Assembly (NCBI RefSeq): GCF_040730185.1
Contig: NZ_CP160402.1
Location: forward strand, 3,534,001-3,598,000
DNA: 64,000 nt
Direction of reading: 5' to 3'
DNA from: Streptomyces sp. Je 1-332
GTDB lineage: Bacteria > Actinomycetota > Actinomycetes > Streptomycetales > Streptomycetaceae
This document shows positions 18,277 through 27,273 of this stretch, piece after piece. The notes under the pieces were generated by a model. It had not been told where the DNA came from. It saw only the letters and a list, made by a program, of their open reading frames with translations, and searched no databases. The position numbers and the translations under genes were made by a program. Each line of letters begins with the position of its first letter. The stretch's first letter is position 1.

Positions 18277-21228
18277 ATGGACGGTGTACCGCGAGTACCG
18301 GACCAACGGCGTCCGGCCCCGGGGAACGCCCCCGAGGGAGTGAGACCGCACTTCAGCGTGCTCGGTCCCGTACGCGCGTGGCACGGCACCGAGCAGCTGT
18401 CCATGGGCTCTCCGCAGCAGCGCGCCCTGCTCGCGGCTCTCCTGCTGCGGGACGGCCGCACGGCCACGTCACACGAACTGATCGACGCGCTCTGGGGCGA
18501 GGACCCGCCGTCGCAGGCCCTGGCCGCGGTCCGTACGTACGCGTCGCGGCTGCGCAAGGTGCTCCCCGCCGGGGTCCTGGTCAGCGAGTCGGGCGGGTAC
18601 GCGATCGCGGTGGCCGACGGCGCGCTCGACCTGGCGCTCGCGGAAGACCTGTCGACGGAGGCCGAGAAGGCACGCTCGGTGGCCGACCTCTGCCAGGCCC
18701 GCTCCCTGCTGAACAAGGCGCTGAGCCTCTGGGACGGCGAACCCCTGGCCAACGTCCCGGGCCCGTACGCGGAAACGGAACGCACCCGCCTGGAGGAGTG
18801 GCGCCTGCAGCTCCTGGAATCCCGCCTGGACATGGACCTGGAGGTCGGCTGCCACGCGGAGGCGGTCTCGGAACTGACGGCGCTGACCGCGGCGCACCCG
18901 TTGCGCGAGCGCCTGCGCGAGCTCCTGATGCTGGCGCTGTACCGCAGCGGGCGCCAGGCCGAGGCCCTCGCGGTGTACGCGGACACGCGCCGCCTGCTCG
19001 ACGACGAGCTGGGCGTGGACCCGCGCCCGGGTCTGAAGGAACTCCAGCAGCGCATACTCCAGGCGGACCCGGCCCTCGCGGAACCCTCGGCGGCGACTCC
19101 GGAACCGGCTGCGGCGGCCGTACGCCCGGCCCAACTCCCGGCCACAGTCCCCGACTTCACCGGCCGCGCATCCTTCGTATCCGAACTGAGCGACATCCTC
19201 TCGGCGGCGGAGGGCCGGGTGATGGCGGTCTCGGCGCTGGCGGGTATCGGAGGCGTGGGCAAGACGACCCTCGCGGTCCACGTGGCGCACGTGGCGCGGA
19301 CGTACTTCCCCGACGGACAGCTGTACGTGGACCTCCAGGGAGCGGGCGCGAGGGCGGCCGAGCCGGAGACGGTCCTCGGCGCGTTCCTGCGAGCCCTGGG
19401 AACAGCGGACTCCGCCATCCCGGACTCCCTGGAGGAGCGGGCGGCGCTCTACAGGTCGGTCCTCGACGGCCGCAGGGTGCTCGTGGTCCTGGACAACGCG
19501 CGGGACGCGGCCCAGGTACGCCCCCTGCTGCCCGGCATGGAGGGCTGCGCGGCCCTGGTGACGAGCCGGATCCGGATGGTGGATCTCGCCGGGGCCCACT
19601 TGGTGGACCTGGACGTCATGTCCCCGGAGGAAGCACTGCTCCTCTTCACGCGGATCGTGGGCGAGGAAAGAGTCCAGTCCGAGCGCGAGGCCGCGCTGGA
19701 CGTGGTCGCGGCCTGCGGCTTCCTCCCCCTGGCGATCCGCATCGCCGCCTCACGCCTGGCGGCGCGCCGCACCTGGACGGTCTCGACCCTCGCGGCCAAG
19801 CTGGCGGACGAGCGGCGCCGCCTGGACGAGCTCCAGGCGGGCGACCTGGCGGTCAAGGCCACCTTCGAACTGGGCTACGGCCAACTGGAGCCGGCGCAGG
19901 CGAGGGCGTTCCGCATCCTGGGCCTGGCGGACGGCCCGGACCTCTCCCTGGCCGCGGCGGCCGCGGTCCTGGACCTGCCGGTGGAGGAGACGGAGGACTT
20001 GCTGGAGTCCTTGGTCGACACCTCCCTGGTGGAATCAGCAGCGCCGGGCCGCTACCGGTACCACGACCTGGTCCGCCTCTACGCGCGTGCGTGCGCGGAA
20101 CGGGAACTGCCGCCGGGAGAGCGGGAATCGGCCACCTCGCGGTTGCTGGACTTCTATCTGGCCACCGCCACTGGGGTCTACGCACTGGAGCGACCGGGAG
20201 ACCGGCTGGTGGACCACCTGGAGCGTACGGACTACGCGGGGCTGCGGTTCTCCGAGGGTGCCACCGCTCTCGACTGGCTGTACGCCGAAGCCGACAGCCT
20301 GCTCGCCTGTGTACGTCAGTCCGCGAGCGACGGAAGCATGCTGAGACGGGCCGTCGACCTCCTCTGGGCCGCAAAGGACCTCGCCGAGTCGGGCGCCAAC
20401 TCGCACCAGTACGAGACGACGGCGGCAGCGGTCCGCGATGCCGCCAACGCCGCCGGTGACGAACGGGCGGAGGGACGCGCCCGTACGACGCTGACGAATG
20501 TCCTGCTGGTCTCGGGGCGCTTCAACGCGGCGGACGACGAAGCACGGCTCGCCACGCTTCTCGCCGAAAGGGCGGGGGACACAGTTCCCATCTGCTGGGC
20601 CTCGAACGACCGCGGGATCATCGCCATCTACCAGAACCGCCATGCGGACGGCGAGCGGTATCTCCAGCAGGCGATCGACAACTTCCGCGCGATCGGCAAC
20701 CAGGTCGGTGAGGCCAGCGCCCTGTGCAACCTCTCCCGGATTCACGTCGCCATGGGGCGTACGACCAGCGCTGTCGAGCTCGCCCGGCAAGGCATCGCCA
20801 TCTACGACAACATGGGGCTGACGCTGCGCCTGGCCAACGGCCGCTTCGCTCTGGGCATCGCGCTGACCCGCGCGGACCGCCACTCCGAGGCTCTCGACGA
20901 ACTGTCGGAGGCGCTCACCATCTTCACCGAGAACCGCCAGCGCCTCTGGGAAGGAACCACTCACTTCAGGATCGCCGAAGCCCACCTCGCCGCCGGCCGC
21001 CCCGCGCAGGCCGCACAGCACGCAGAGCAGGCACTGGCCCTTCGCTGCATCGGCGGCGACTGGATGCGCGGCAACGTTCTGACGACCCTGGGCCGGTCCC
21101 TGGCGGAACTCGGCCAGGCGGACAGGGCGAAAGCCTGCTGGACGGAAGCGCTCGCGATCTACCTCCAGTCCGATGCCGCGGAGGCGGACGAGGTACGACA
21201 GCTCCTCGCGCCCGTGGCGGCCGCCTAG
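18277..21228 (+). CDS. afsR: AfsR: SARP-NB-ARC-TPR global regulator of secondary metabolism
   Basis: 983 residues. Domains in order: OmpR-like winged helix (about 25-95, SVLGPVRAWHGTEQLSMGSPQQRALLAALLLRDG), bacterial transcriptional activation domain (about 105-250), NB-ARC ATPase with Walker A GIGGVGKTT near residue 325 and VLVVLDN near 405, then C-terminal tetratricopeptide repeats (about 720-980). In S. coelicolor AfsR is phosphorylated by AfsK on Ser/Thr and activates afsS. The start at 18277 has an AGGGGGAG site. It is followed by an afsS-like gene and by a SARP-type direct repeat, and afsK lies at 32831, which together make the identification strong. Confidence 0.93.
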   Translation: MDGVPRVPDQRRPAPGNAPEGVRPHFSVLGPVRAWHGTEQLSMGSPQQRALLAALLLRDGRTATSHELIDALWGEDPPSQALAAVRTYASRLRKVLPAGVLVSESGGYAIAVADGALDLALAEDLSTEAEKARSVADLCQARSLLNKALSLWDGEPLANVPGPYAETERTRLEEWRLQLLESRLDMDLEVGCHAEAVSELTALTAAHPLRERLRELLMLALYRSGRQAEALAVYADTRRLLDDELGVDPRPGLKELQQRILQADPALAEPSAATPEPAAAAVRPAQLPATVPDFTGRASFVSELSDILSAAEGRVMAVSALAGIGGVGKTTLAVHVAHVARTYFPDGQLYVDLQGAGARAAEPETVLGAFLRALGTADSAIPDSLEERAALYRSVLDGRRVLVVLDNARDAAQVRPLLPGMEGCAALVTSRIRMVDLAGAHLVDLDVMSPEEALLLFTRIVGEERVQSEREAALDVVAACGFLPLAIRIAASRLAARRTWTVSTLAAKLADERRRLDELQAGDLAVKATFELGYGQLEPAQARAFRILGLADGPDLSLAAAAAVLDLPVEETEDLLESLVDTSLVESAAPGRYRYHDLVRLYARACAERELPPGERESATSRLLDFYLATATGVYALERPGDRLVDHLERTDYAGLRFSEGATALDWLYAEADSLLACVRQSASDGSMLRRAVDLLWAAKDLAESGANSHQYETTAAAVRDAANAAGDERAEGRARTTLTNVLLVSGRFNAADDEARLATLLAERAGDTVPICWASNDRGIIAIYQNRHADGERYLQQAIDNFRAIGNQVGEASALCNLSRIHVAMGRTTSAVELARQGIAIYDNMGLTLRLANGRFALGIALTRADRHSEALDELSEALTIFTENRQRLWEGTTHFRIAEAHLAAGRPAQAAQHAEQALALRCIGGDWMRGNVLTTLGRSLAELGQADRAKACWTEALAIYLQSDAAEADEVRQLLAPVAAA

Positions 21229-21242
21229 GGGACTGCGGCCCC

Positions 21243-21261
21243 CGTTCATCAATCGTTTATC
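21243..21261 (+). promoter_or_regulatory. AfsR/SARP box upstream of afsS
   Basis: Direct repeat CGTTCATC (21243-21250) and CGTTTATC (21254-21261), spaced 11 bases start to start, about one helical turn, as SARP regulators require. It lies 15 bases after afsR and about 175 bases before the afsS-like start. The 11-base repeat with GTTCAT also resembles a PHO box; in S. coelicolor AfsR and PhoP are known to compete at the afsS promoter. Confidence 0.75.
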
Positions 21262-21320
21262 GACACCCGGCACTCTCTTACATGTCGAACCGTCGCTTCG
21301 GGGGGCAGACGGCTTGGCGG

Positions 21321-21349
21321 AGAGCCGGACCGATATGGTGTCCGGCTCT
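21321..21349 (+). other. Perfect hairpin in the afsS leader
   Basis: AGAGCCGGAC (21321-21330) pairs without mismatch with GTCCGGCTCT (21340-21349) across a 9-base loop, giving a 10-base stem in the region expected to be the afsS 5' leader. No T-run follows, and the afsS-like gene starts 85 bases downstream. It may be an attenuator, a readthrough terminator for afsR, or a stability element. Confidence 0.5.
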
Positions 21350-21434
21350 ACGACGCCCGTCCGGCGGCCCTCGGGGGAGCTGCCGGGCGGGCCTTGTTTC
21401 CAGAGTCAGCTCTACCAACAGGGGAGTTCAATCC

Positions 21435-21593
21435 ATGAGCGACGCCAAGAAGAAGACCGACGACCCCACCACGCAGGACAACCACGCGGGCAGCGAGCCC
21501 GCGGACATCACCACGCAGGACAACCACGCGGGCAGCGAGCCCGCGAAGATCACCACGCAGGACAACCACGCGGGCAGCGAGCCCGTGAACTAG
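21435..21593 (+). CDS. afsS: AfsS-like small repeat protein
   Basis: 52 residues with GGGGAG upstream. After MSDAKKKTDDP come three 14-residue repeats of the form TTQDNHAGSEPA(D/K)I, the last shortened to end PVN. The DNA repeat is 42 bases (21468-21509, 21510-21551, 21552-21590) and almost identical, pointing to recent duplication or conversion. AfsS of S. coelicolor is a 63-residue protein with comparable repeats, encoded directly after afsR and activated by it; it stimulates antibiotic production by an unknown mechanism. Identity rests on position, size, repeat style and the SARP box; the exact repeat number differs. Confidence 0.8.
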   Translation: MSDAKKKTDDPTTQDNHAGSEPADITTQDNHAGSEPAKITTQDNHAGSEPVN

Positions 21594-21895
21594 ACCTTCT
21601 TGCACGGGGATTCGACCGCGGTGGCGCGGAGGGGGAGCCACCGCGGTCGACGCGTGTCCGGGGTCGCCAGGCGTGGCCTCCGGTCCGCCGGGTCTGCCGG
21701 GCCCGCCCCCTCCCTGGGGACAACCCGGTGGCAGGAAAGGTGGGGTGGTCGTCAGGGCGGACACATTGCGGACATCGGGGCGCGGCACAAGACTCGGACC
21801 CGCGGGCCGCACGCCTTCCCGCACCTACCGCCTCCGTTGTCGCCCTCGACGTCGTGTCGCCCTCGACGTCGCCTCCGGGAAGGGACCCCGACCCC
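21594..21895. other. Intergenic region after afsS
   Basis: 302 bases without a credible gene. It holds the afsS terminator hairpin at 21612-21650 and, close to its end, the GGAAGGGA ribosome site of the DJ-1 gene. A near-direct repeat of the type GTCGCCCTCGACGTCG occurs twice around 21840-21872. Nothing else recognised. Confidence 0.6.
21612..21650 (+). terminator. Terminator of afsS
   Basis: A perfect 14-base stem (TCGACCGCGGTGGC at 21612-21625 with its complement at 21637-21650), 11-base loop, 18 bases after the afsS stop. Very stable and with no T-tract, typical for Streptomyces. Confidence 0.85.
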
Positions 21896-22516
21896 ATGCA
21901 GATCGCGATCCTCCTCTACGACAAGTTCACCGTCCTCGACGCGATAGGCCCCTTCCAGACCCTCGCCGGGCTTCCCGGTGCCGAAGTCGTCTTCGTCGCC
22001 GAAGAGGCCGGGCCCGTGCTCGATGACACCCGCGCCCTCTCCCTCGTCGCCACCAAGTCCCTCGCCGAGGTGAGCAGCCCGGACATCGTCGTCGTACCGG
22101 GAAGTCCGGAGCCCGATCTCGAGAACGAGGCCGTCCTCCAGTGGCTTCGTCGCGTCGACGCCACCACCACCTGGACCACCTCCGTCTGCACCGGGTCGCT
22201 CATCCTCGCCGCCGCCGGCCTCCTCAAGGGCCGCCGGGCCACGTCCCACTGGCTCGCGCTCGAGCAGATCGAGCAGTTCGGGGTCGCGTCGACCGGGCAG
22301 CGCGTCGTCTTCGACGGGAAGTACGTCACCGGCGCGGGCGTCTCCGCCGGGATCGACATGGGCCTCACGCTCGCCGGGAAGATCGCGGGCGACGAGCACG
22401 CACAGACCGTGCAGCTCCTCATCGAGTACGACCCCCAGCCGCCGTACGACGCCGGCTCCCCGCAGAAGGCCCCCGCCGCCCTGGTGGAGAAGTTCCGGTC
22501 GCAGCCCGTGCCGTAG
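21896..22516 (+). CDS. DJ-1/PfpI family protein (isonitrile hydratase-like)
   Basis: 206 residues. MQIAILLYDKFTVLDAIGPFQTL resembles the N-terminus of isonitrile hydratase-type DJ-1 proteins, with an acidic residue in DAIGPF; the nucleophile elbow TSVCTGSLILAAAGLL carries the active-site Cys near residue 100, followed by GRRATSHW. Members hydrate isonitriles, deglycate or act as chaperones; which applies cannot be read. GGAAGGGA precedes the ATG. Convergent with the epoxide hydrolase, 33 bases away, with a short CGGACC/GGTCCG palindrome between. Confidence 0.8.
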   Translation: MQIAILLYDKFTVLDAIGPFQTLAGLPGAEVVFVAEEAGPVLDDTRALSLVATKSLAEVSSPDIVVVPGSPEPDLENEAVLQWLRRVDATTTWTTSVCTGSLILAAAGLLKGRRATSHWLALEQIEQFGVASTGQRVVFDGKYVTGAGVSAGIDMGLTLAGKIAGDEHAQTVQLLIEYDPQPPYDAGSPQKAPAALVEKFRSQPVP

Positions 22517-22549
22517 CGGACCGGGTCCGGTAGGGCCGCGTCAGGCCGC

Positions 22550-23593
22550 TCATGCCCCGTCGTCGTCGTGGACCGACCTCAGCCAGTCCACCAGGATGCG
22601 GTTCACCTCGTACGCCCGTTCCTGCTGCACCCAGTGCCCGCAGCCGTCGAGGATGTGCGAGGAGACCAGGCCGGGCAGGGTCTGCGGGTACGCCTTGATC
22701 GCGTCGGCCAGCCACGTCGTCGACGCGTCCTGGTCGCCGCCGATGAAGAGCGAGGGCTGGACGACGGGGGCGCCGTCCCAGGCGGCCAGGTCCTCCCAGT
22801 CGCGGTCGACGTTGCGGTAGCGGTTCAGCGCGCCCGTCAGGCCGCTGCGCTCGAACTCGGCCGCGTAGACGTCCAGATCGGCCTCCGTCAGCCAGGAGGG
22901 CAGCCGCCCTGCCTCTACCGCCTCTCCCGCCACGAAGCGGTCGGACATCTTTCCGCCCCGGCGTACGAAGTGCGGGCTCCCGTCATCGGGTGACGGCATC
23001 GTGTCGGCCGACAGGCTCGCGTAGAACCCCGCGAGCCAGCCCCGCACATCCGGCTCGATCTCCGCCTCCGCCCGCCCCCGCTCCTGGAAGTAGCTGACGT
23101 AGAACTCCTCGTCCTCACCGCCGATCCGAGCGAAGGCGTCGGTCGGCCGGAAGCCGTTCCTCGGCGCGTACGGGACGCTCAGCAGACCCACCGCCGTGAA
23201 CACGTCCGGCCTGAGCAGCGCCGAGTTCGCAGCGATCGTCGAGCCCCAGTCGTGCCCCACGATCGTCGCCGTCCCCGCACCCGTCCCCGCACCCGAGCCC
23301 GCACCCACCCCCGCCCCCAGCGCGCGTACCACTCCGACGTTGTCCGCGACGTGCGCCAGCATCCCGTACGCGTCCACCTCCCACGGCTTCGACGAGCGCC
23401 CGTAGCCGCGCACGTCGATCGCCACCGCGCGGAAGCCCGCCTCGGCGAGCACCGGGAGCTGGTGGCGCCAGGAGTACCAGGACTCGGGGAAGCCGTGCAC
23501 GAGAAGGACGAGCGGGCCCGCCCCCTGCTCCACCAGGTGGATCCGGCCACCGGGGACGTCCACCAGTCGGTGGTGCTGCGCGGGGTGCGGCAT
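22550..23593 (-). CDS. Alpha/beta-fold epoxide hydrolase
   Basis: 347 residues. HGFPESWYSWRHQLP (oxyanion hole, about 33-47), GHDWGS with nucleophilic Asp115, two cap-domain tyrosines' region (FYVSYFQE) and a late catalytic His in CGHWVQQERAYEVN identify an epoxide hydrolase opening epoxides to diols. Just before the nucleophile strand there is an unusual Gly/Ala/Thr insertion (about residues 92-109, GAGVGAGSGAG type) coded by a CCCGCA-rich simple repeat at about 23272-23325. Relatives normally have only a few residues there. Confidence 0.88.
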   Translation of the reverse strand: MPHPAQHHRLVDVPGGRIHLVEQGAGPLVLLVHGFPESWYSWRHQLPVLAEAGFRAVAIDVRGYGRSSKPWEVDAYGMLAHVADNVGVVRALGAGVGAGSGAGTGAGTATIVGHDWGSTIAANSALLRPDVFTAVGLLSVPYAPRNGFRPTDAFARIGGEDEEFYVSYFQERGRAEAEIEPDVRGWLAGFYASLSADTMPSPDDGSPHFVRRGGKMSDRFVAGEAVEAGRLPSWLTEADLDVYAAEFERSGLTGALNRYRNVDRDWEDLAAWDGAPVVQPSLFIGGDQDASTTWLADAIKAYPQTLPGLVSSHILDGCGHWVQQERAYEVNRILVDWLRSVHDDDGA

Positions 23594-23713
23594 GGATCCT
23601 CCCGGATCAGATCAGCGCGTACGTCGGACGCACGACGTTCGGACCTATGACGTCATGATCCTGGGCCCACCCCTCCCCCGCCCGCGAGGAACTTTGCCGG
23701 GTCACCAAATGGC

Positions 23714-26700
23714 TCAGCCGCGCGCCACCACCACCGCCACCGCCGCCTTGAGGTCCGCCCAGAACTCCGGACTGACCCTGACCCGGAACCCGAGGCGGTA
23801 CACCGTCGTCCGCTCCCTCCCCCGCACCCGCAGTCGCACCTCCGTGGGGCCCGGGTGCGAGCGGAGGATGTCCTTCAGCCGGCCGATCGTCCGTGGGGTC
23901 ACCTGCGGCTCGTGCATGTCGAGGACGACGGGCGCGTCCACGGCCGCCTGCGAGAGGTCCGGTACGGAGAGCTCCATCCCCACCAGACGCGGGACGTCCT
24001 CGCGTTTGTCGAGCCGTCCCTTCACGAACACCACGGTGTCCTCCACCAGTTGGGCGGACAGCAGCTGATACGTCGCCGGAAAGAACATGCACTCCAGCGA
24101 GCCCGCCAGATCCTCCACCGTGGCGACCGCCCACGCGTTGCCCTGTCTGGTCACCTTGCGCTGCAGCCCCGAGATGATGCCCCCGATGGTCACCACCGCA
24201 CCGTCCGCGTGCTCGCCGCCGGTCAGACTCGCGATCGCCGCGTCGGCCCTGGCGGACAGGACGTGCTCGATGCCGAACAGGAGGTGATCGGAGACGTAGA
24301 GGCCGAGCATCTCCCGCTCCTGGGCGAGGAGATACGTCTTCTCCCACTCGTCGGACCCGAACTCCACATCAGCCCCGACGCCCAGCACGGCCCCCTCACC
24401 CTCACTCTCCCGCCCGGCCTCACCCCCGAAGAGGTCGAACTGCCCCTCCGCCTCCTTTCTCTTCACCTGCACGGCGTTGTCGATCAACGGCTCGTAGCAC
24501 GCTGCAAGGCCCTTGCGCGTGTGCCCCATCTCGTCGAAAGCGCCCGCCTTGATGAGGGACTCGGTGGTCCGCTTGTTGCACGCGGTCGCGTCCACCTTCT
24601 GCAGGTAGTCCGGGAAGGATTCGTACTTTCCCTTCGACTCCCGGCATTTGACGATCGCATCGACCACGTTCGTTCCGACGTTCCGTACCGCCGTGAGCCC
24701 GAAGAGAATGACGTCGTCGCCACGCGCCGCGAAGTTCGCCACCGACGCGTTCACATTCGGCGGCAGGACCCTGATCCCCATGCGGCGGCACTCGTTCAGA
24801 TAGACCGCCGACTTGTCCTTGTCGTCACGGACGGAGGTCAGCACCGCGGCCATGTACTCCGCCGGATGGTTCGCCTTCAGGTACGCCGTCCAGTACGAGA
24901 CCAGCGCGTACGCCGCGGCATGCGCCTTGTTGAACGCGTAACCCGCGAAGGGGACCAGGACGTCCCAGACCGCCTGAACGGCTTCGTCGCTGTATCCGCG
25001 CTCCCTGCATCCGTCCCGGAACGGCACGAACTCCTTGCCCAGGACCTCCTTTTTCTTCTTGCCCATCGCGCGGCGCAGCAGATCGGCCTGTCCCAGCGTG
25101 TAGCCCGCGAGCACCTGGGCCGCCTTCTGTACCTGCTCCTGGTAGACGACAAGGCCGTACGTCAGGCCGAGCACGTCCCGCAGGGCCTCCTCCACCTCCG
25201 GGTGAATGGGGGTGATCTCCTGCTGGGCGTTCTTCCGCAGCGCGTAATTCGTGTGCGTGTTCATGCCCATCGGGCCGGGGCGGTAGAGCGCGGTGACGGC
25301 CGTGATGTCCTCGAACTCGTCCGGTTTCATCAGCCGCATCAACGAACGCATCGGGCCACCGTCGAACTGGAAAACGCCCAATGTGTCGCCGCGCCCGAAG
25401 AGTTCGAAGGTGCGGCGGTCCGCGAGGGGAATGGAGAGCAGGTCGAGGTCGATGCCCTTGTTCGCCGCCACCATCTTGACGGCGTCGTCCATGATGGTGA
25501 GGTTTCGCAGGCCCAGGAAGTCCATCTTGAGCAGGCCGAGCGACTCGCACTGGGGGTAGTCCCACTGCGTGATCGTCACGCCATCGCTGTGCCGCACCCA
25601 CACCGGCACATGGTCGGTGATCGTCTCGCTGGACATGATGACACCGGCGGCGTGCACGCCCATCTGCCGGACCAGGCCCTCCACACCCTTCGCGGTGTCG
25701 ATGACCTTCTTCACGTCCGGCTCGTTCTCGTACATCCCCCGGATCTCGCCCGCCTCGCCGTAGCGCGGGTGCTTGGGATCCGTGATGCCCGCGAGCTCGA
25801 TTCCCTTTCCACCCGCGTCCGGTGGCATCGCCTTGGTGAGGCGGTCACCCATCGCGTACGGATATCCGAGCACGCGCGCGGAGTCCTTGATGGCGTTCTT
25901 CGCCTTGATCTTTCCGTACGTGCCGATCATGGCGACCTTGTCGGCGCCGTACTTCTCGGTCACGTACCGGATCACCTCGACGCGCCTGCGCTCGTCGAAG
26001 TCGATGTCGACGTCCGGCATCGAAACCCGCTCGGGGTTGAGGAAACGCTCGAAGATCAGGCCGTGCGTGATGGGGTCGAGGTCGGTGATGCCCATGGCGT
26101 ACGAGACGAGGGAACCGGCCGCAGAACCGCGCCCCGGGCCGACCGCGATGCCGTTGTTCTTGGCCCACATGATGAAGTCGGCGACCACGAGGAAGTACCC
26201 CGGGAAACCCATCTGGATGATGATGTCCATCTCGTACTCGGCCTGCCGCGCGTACTCCTCACCCACCCCCGCGGGGAAACGCCGCCGCATTCCCGCGGCG
26301 ACCTCCTCCCGGAACCAGCTGATCTCCGTATAGCCGTCCGGAACGGCGAACCTCGGCATGAGGTCGCGCTTCTCGAACATGCCGGTGGTGTCGATCTGCT
26401 CGGCCACCAGGAGCGTGTTACGGCAGCCCTCCTGCCAGGCGTCCGAGGAGTCGATGGCGTACATCTCGTCCGTGGACTTCAGGTAGTAGCCGGTGCCGTC
26501 GAAGCGGAAGCGGTCCGGGTCCGACAGGTTCTTGCCCGTCTGAATGCAGAGCAGGGCGTCGTGCGCGACGGACTCGTGCGCGTACGTGTAATGCGAGTCG
26601 TTCGTCACCAGCGGCGGGATTCCCAGCTCCTTGCCGATCTCCAGAAGACCGTCGCGGACCCGGCGTTCGATCTCGATGCCATGGTCCATCAGCTCCAGGA

Positions 26701-27259
26701 AATAGCGGTCCTTGCCGAAGATGTCCTGGTACTCACCCGCCGCCTTGCGGGCCTCCTCGTACTGGCCGAGGCGCAGCCGGGTCTGGAGCTCTCCGGAGGG
26801 GCAGCCGGTGGAGGCGATGAGGCCCTCCGACCACTGGGAGATCGTCTCCTTGTCCATACGCGGCCACTTCTGCAGCCACCCCTCGGCATACGCGTCCGAG
26901 GAGAGCCGGAAGAGATTGTGCAGGCCGGTGCTGTTCGCCGCCCAGATCGTCTTGTGCGTGTAACCACCCGAACCCGACACGTCATCGCGCTTCTGGTGCG
27001 GCTGACCCCACCTGACCTTCCGCTTGTCGCGGCGGGACCCGGGGGCGACGTACGCCTCGATGCCGACGATCGGCGTCACGCCCGCGTCCTGGGCCGAGTG
27101 GAAGAAGTCGTACGCCCCGTGCAGATTGCCGTGGTCGGACATGGCGACATGCGTCATGCCCATCTCGTTGCAGGCGTCGAACATGTCCGTGAGCCGCGCG
27201 GCACCGTCGAGGAGCGAGTACTGGGTGTGGACGTGCAGGTGGGTGAAGGGCTTCGGCAC
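23714..27259 (-). CDS. dnaE: DNA polymerase III alpha subunit (DnaE type)
   Basis: 1181 residues, full DnaE1 length. N-terminal PHP domain HLHVHTQYSLLDG (His7, 9, 11) and MSDHGNLHG; catalytic carboxylates in PDVDIDFDERRR near residues 414-425 and GPGRGSAAGSLVSYAMG before it; tau/beta-binding and OB-fold domain (GAVVTIGGIISGLQRKVTRQGN, about 1000-1090) at the end. GTG start at 27259 has GGAG five bases upstream. It follows a tetR gene by only 14 bases. The segment AMGKKKKEVLGKEFVPFRDG differs from the Streptomyces housekeeping DnaE1 as I remember it, so this may be a second paralogue rather than the essential copy. Confidence 0.9.
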   Translation of the reverse strand: MPKPFTHLHVHTQYSLLDGAARLTDMFDACNEMGMTHVAMSDHGNLHGAYDFFHSAQDAGVTPIVGIEAYVAPGSRRDKRKVRWGQPHQKRDDVSGSGGYTHKTIWAANSTGLHNLFRLSSDAYAEGWLQKWPRMDKETISQWSEGLIASTGCPSGELQTRLRLGQYEEARKAAGEYQDIFGKDRYFLELMDHGIEIERRVRDGLLEIGKELGIPPLVTNDSHYTYAHESVAHDALLCIQTGKNLSDPDRFRFDGTGYYLKSTDEMYAIDSSDAWQEGCRNTLLVAEQIDTTGMFEKRDLMPRFAVPDGYTEISWFREEVAAGMRRRFPAGVGEEYARQAEYEMDIIIQMGFPGYFLVVADFIMWAKNNGIAVGPGRGSAAGSLVSYAMGITDLDPITHGLIFERFLNPERVSMPDVDIDFDERRRVEVIRYVTEKYGADKVAMIGTYGKIKAKNAIKDSARVLGYPYAMGDRLTKAMPPDAGGKGIELAGITDPKHPRYGEAGEIRGMYENEPDVKKVIDTAKGVEGLVRQMGVHAAGVIMSSETITDHVPVWVRHSDGVTITQWDYPQCESLGLLKMDFLGLRNLTIMDDAVKMVAANKGIDLDLLSIPLADRRTFELFGRGDTLGVFQFDGGPMRSLMRLMKPDEFEDITAVTALYRPGPMGMNTHTNYALRKNAQQEITPIHPEVEEALRDVLGLTYGLVVYQEQVQKAAQVLAGYTLGQADLLRRAMGKKKKEVLGKEFVPFRDGCRERGYSDEAVQAVWDVLVPFAGYAFNKAHAAAYALVSYWTAYLKANHPAEYMAAVLTSVRDDKDKSAVYLNECRRMGIRVLPPNVNASVANFAARGDDVILFGLTAVRNVGTNVVDAIVKCRESKGKYESFPDYLQKVDATACNKRTTESLIKAGAFDEMGHTRKGLAACYEPLIDNAVQVKRKEAEGQFDLFGGEAGRESEGEGAVLGVGADVEFGSDEWEKTYLLAQEREMLGLYVSDHLLFGIEHVLSARADAAIASLTGGEHADGAVVTIGGIISGLQRKVTRQGNAWAVATVEDLAGSLECMFFPATYQLLSAQLVEDTVVFVKGRLDKREDVPRLVGMELSVPDLSQAAVDAPVVLDMHEPQVTPRTIGRLKDILRSHPGPTEVRLRVRGRERTTVYRLGFRVRVSPEFWADLKAAVAVVVARG

Positions 27260-27273
27260 TTCCACTCCGGTGT

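Noticed and set aside
21468..21590. Short regular repeats that could suggest a CRISPR array
   Set aside because: The 42-base units are contiguous, keep frame and code for the afsS-like repeat protein; there are no spacers.
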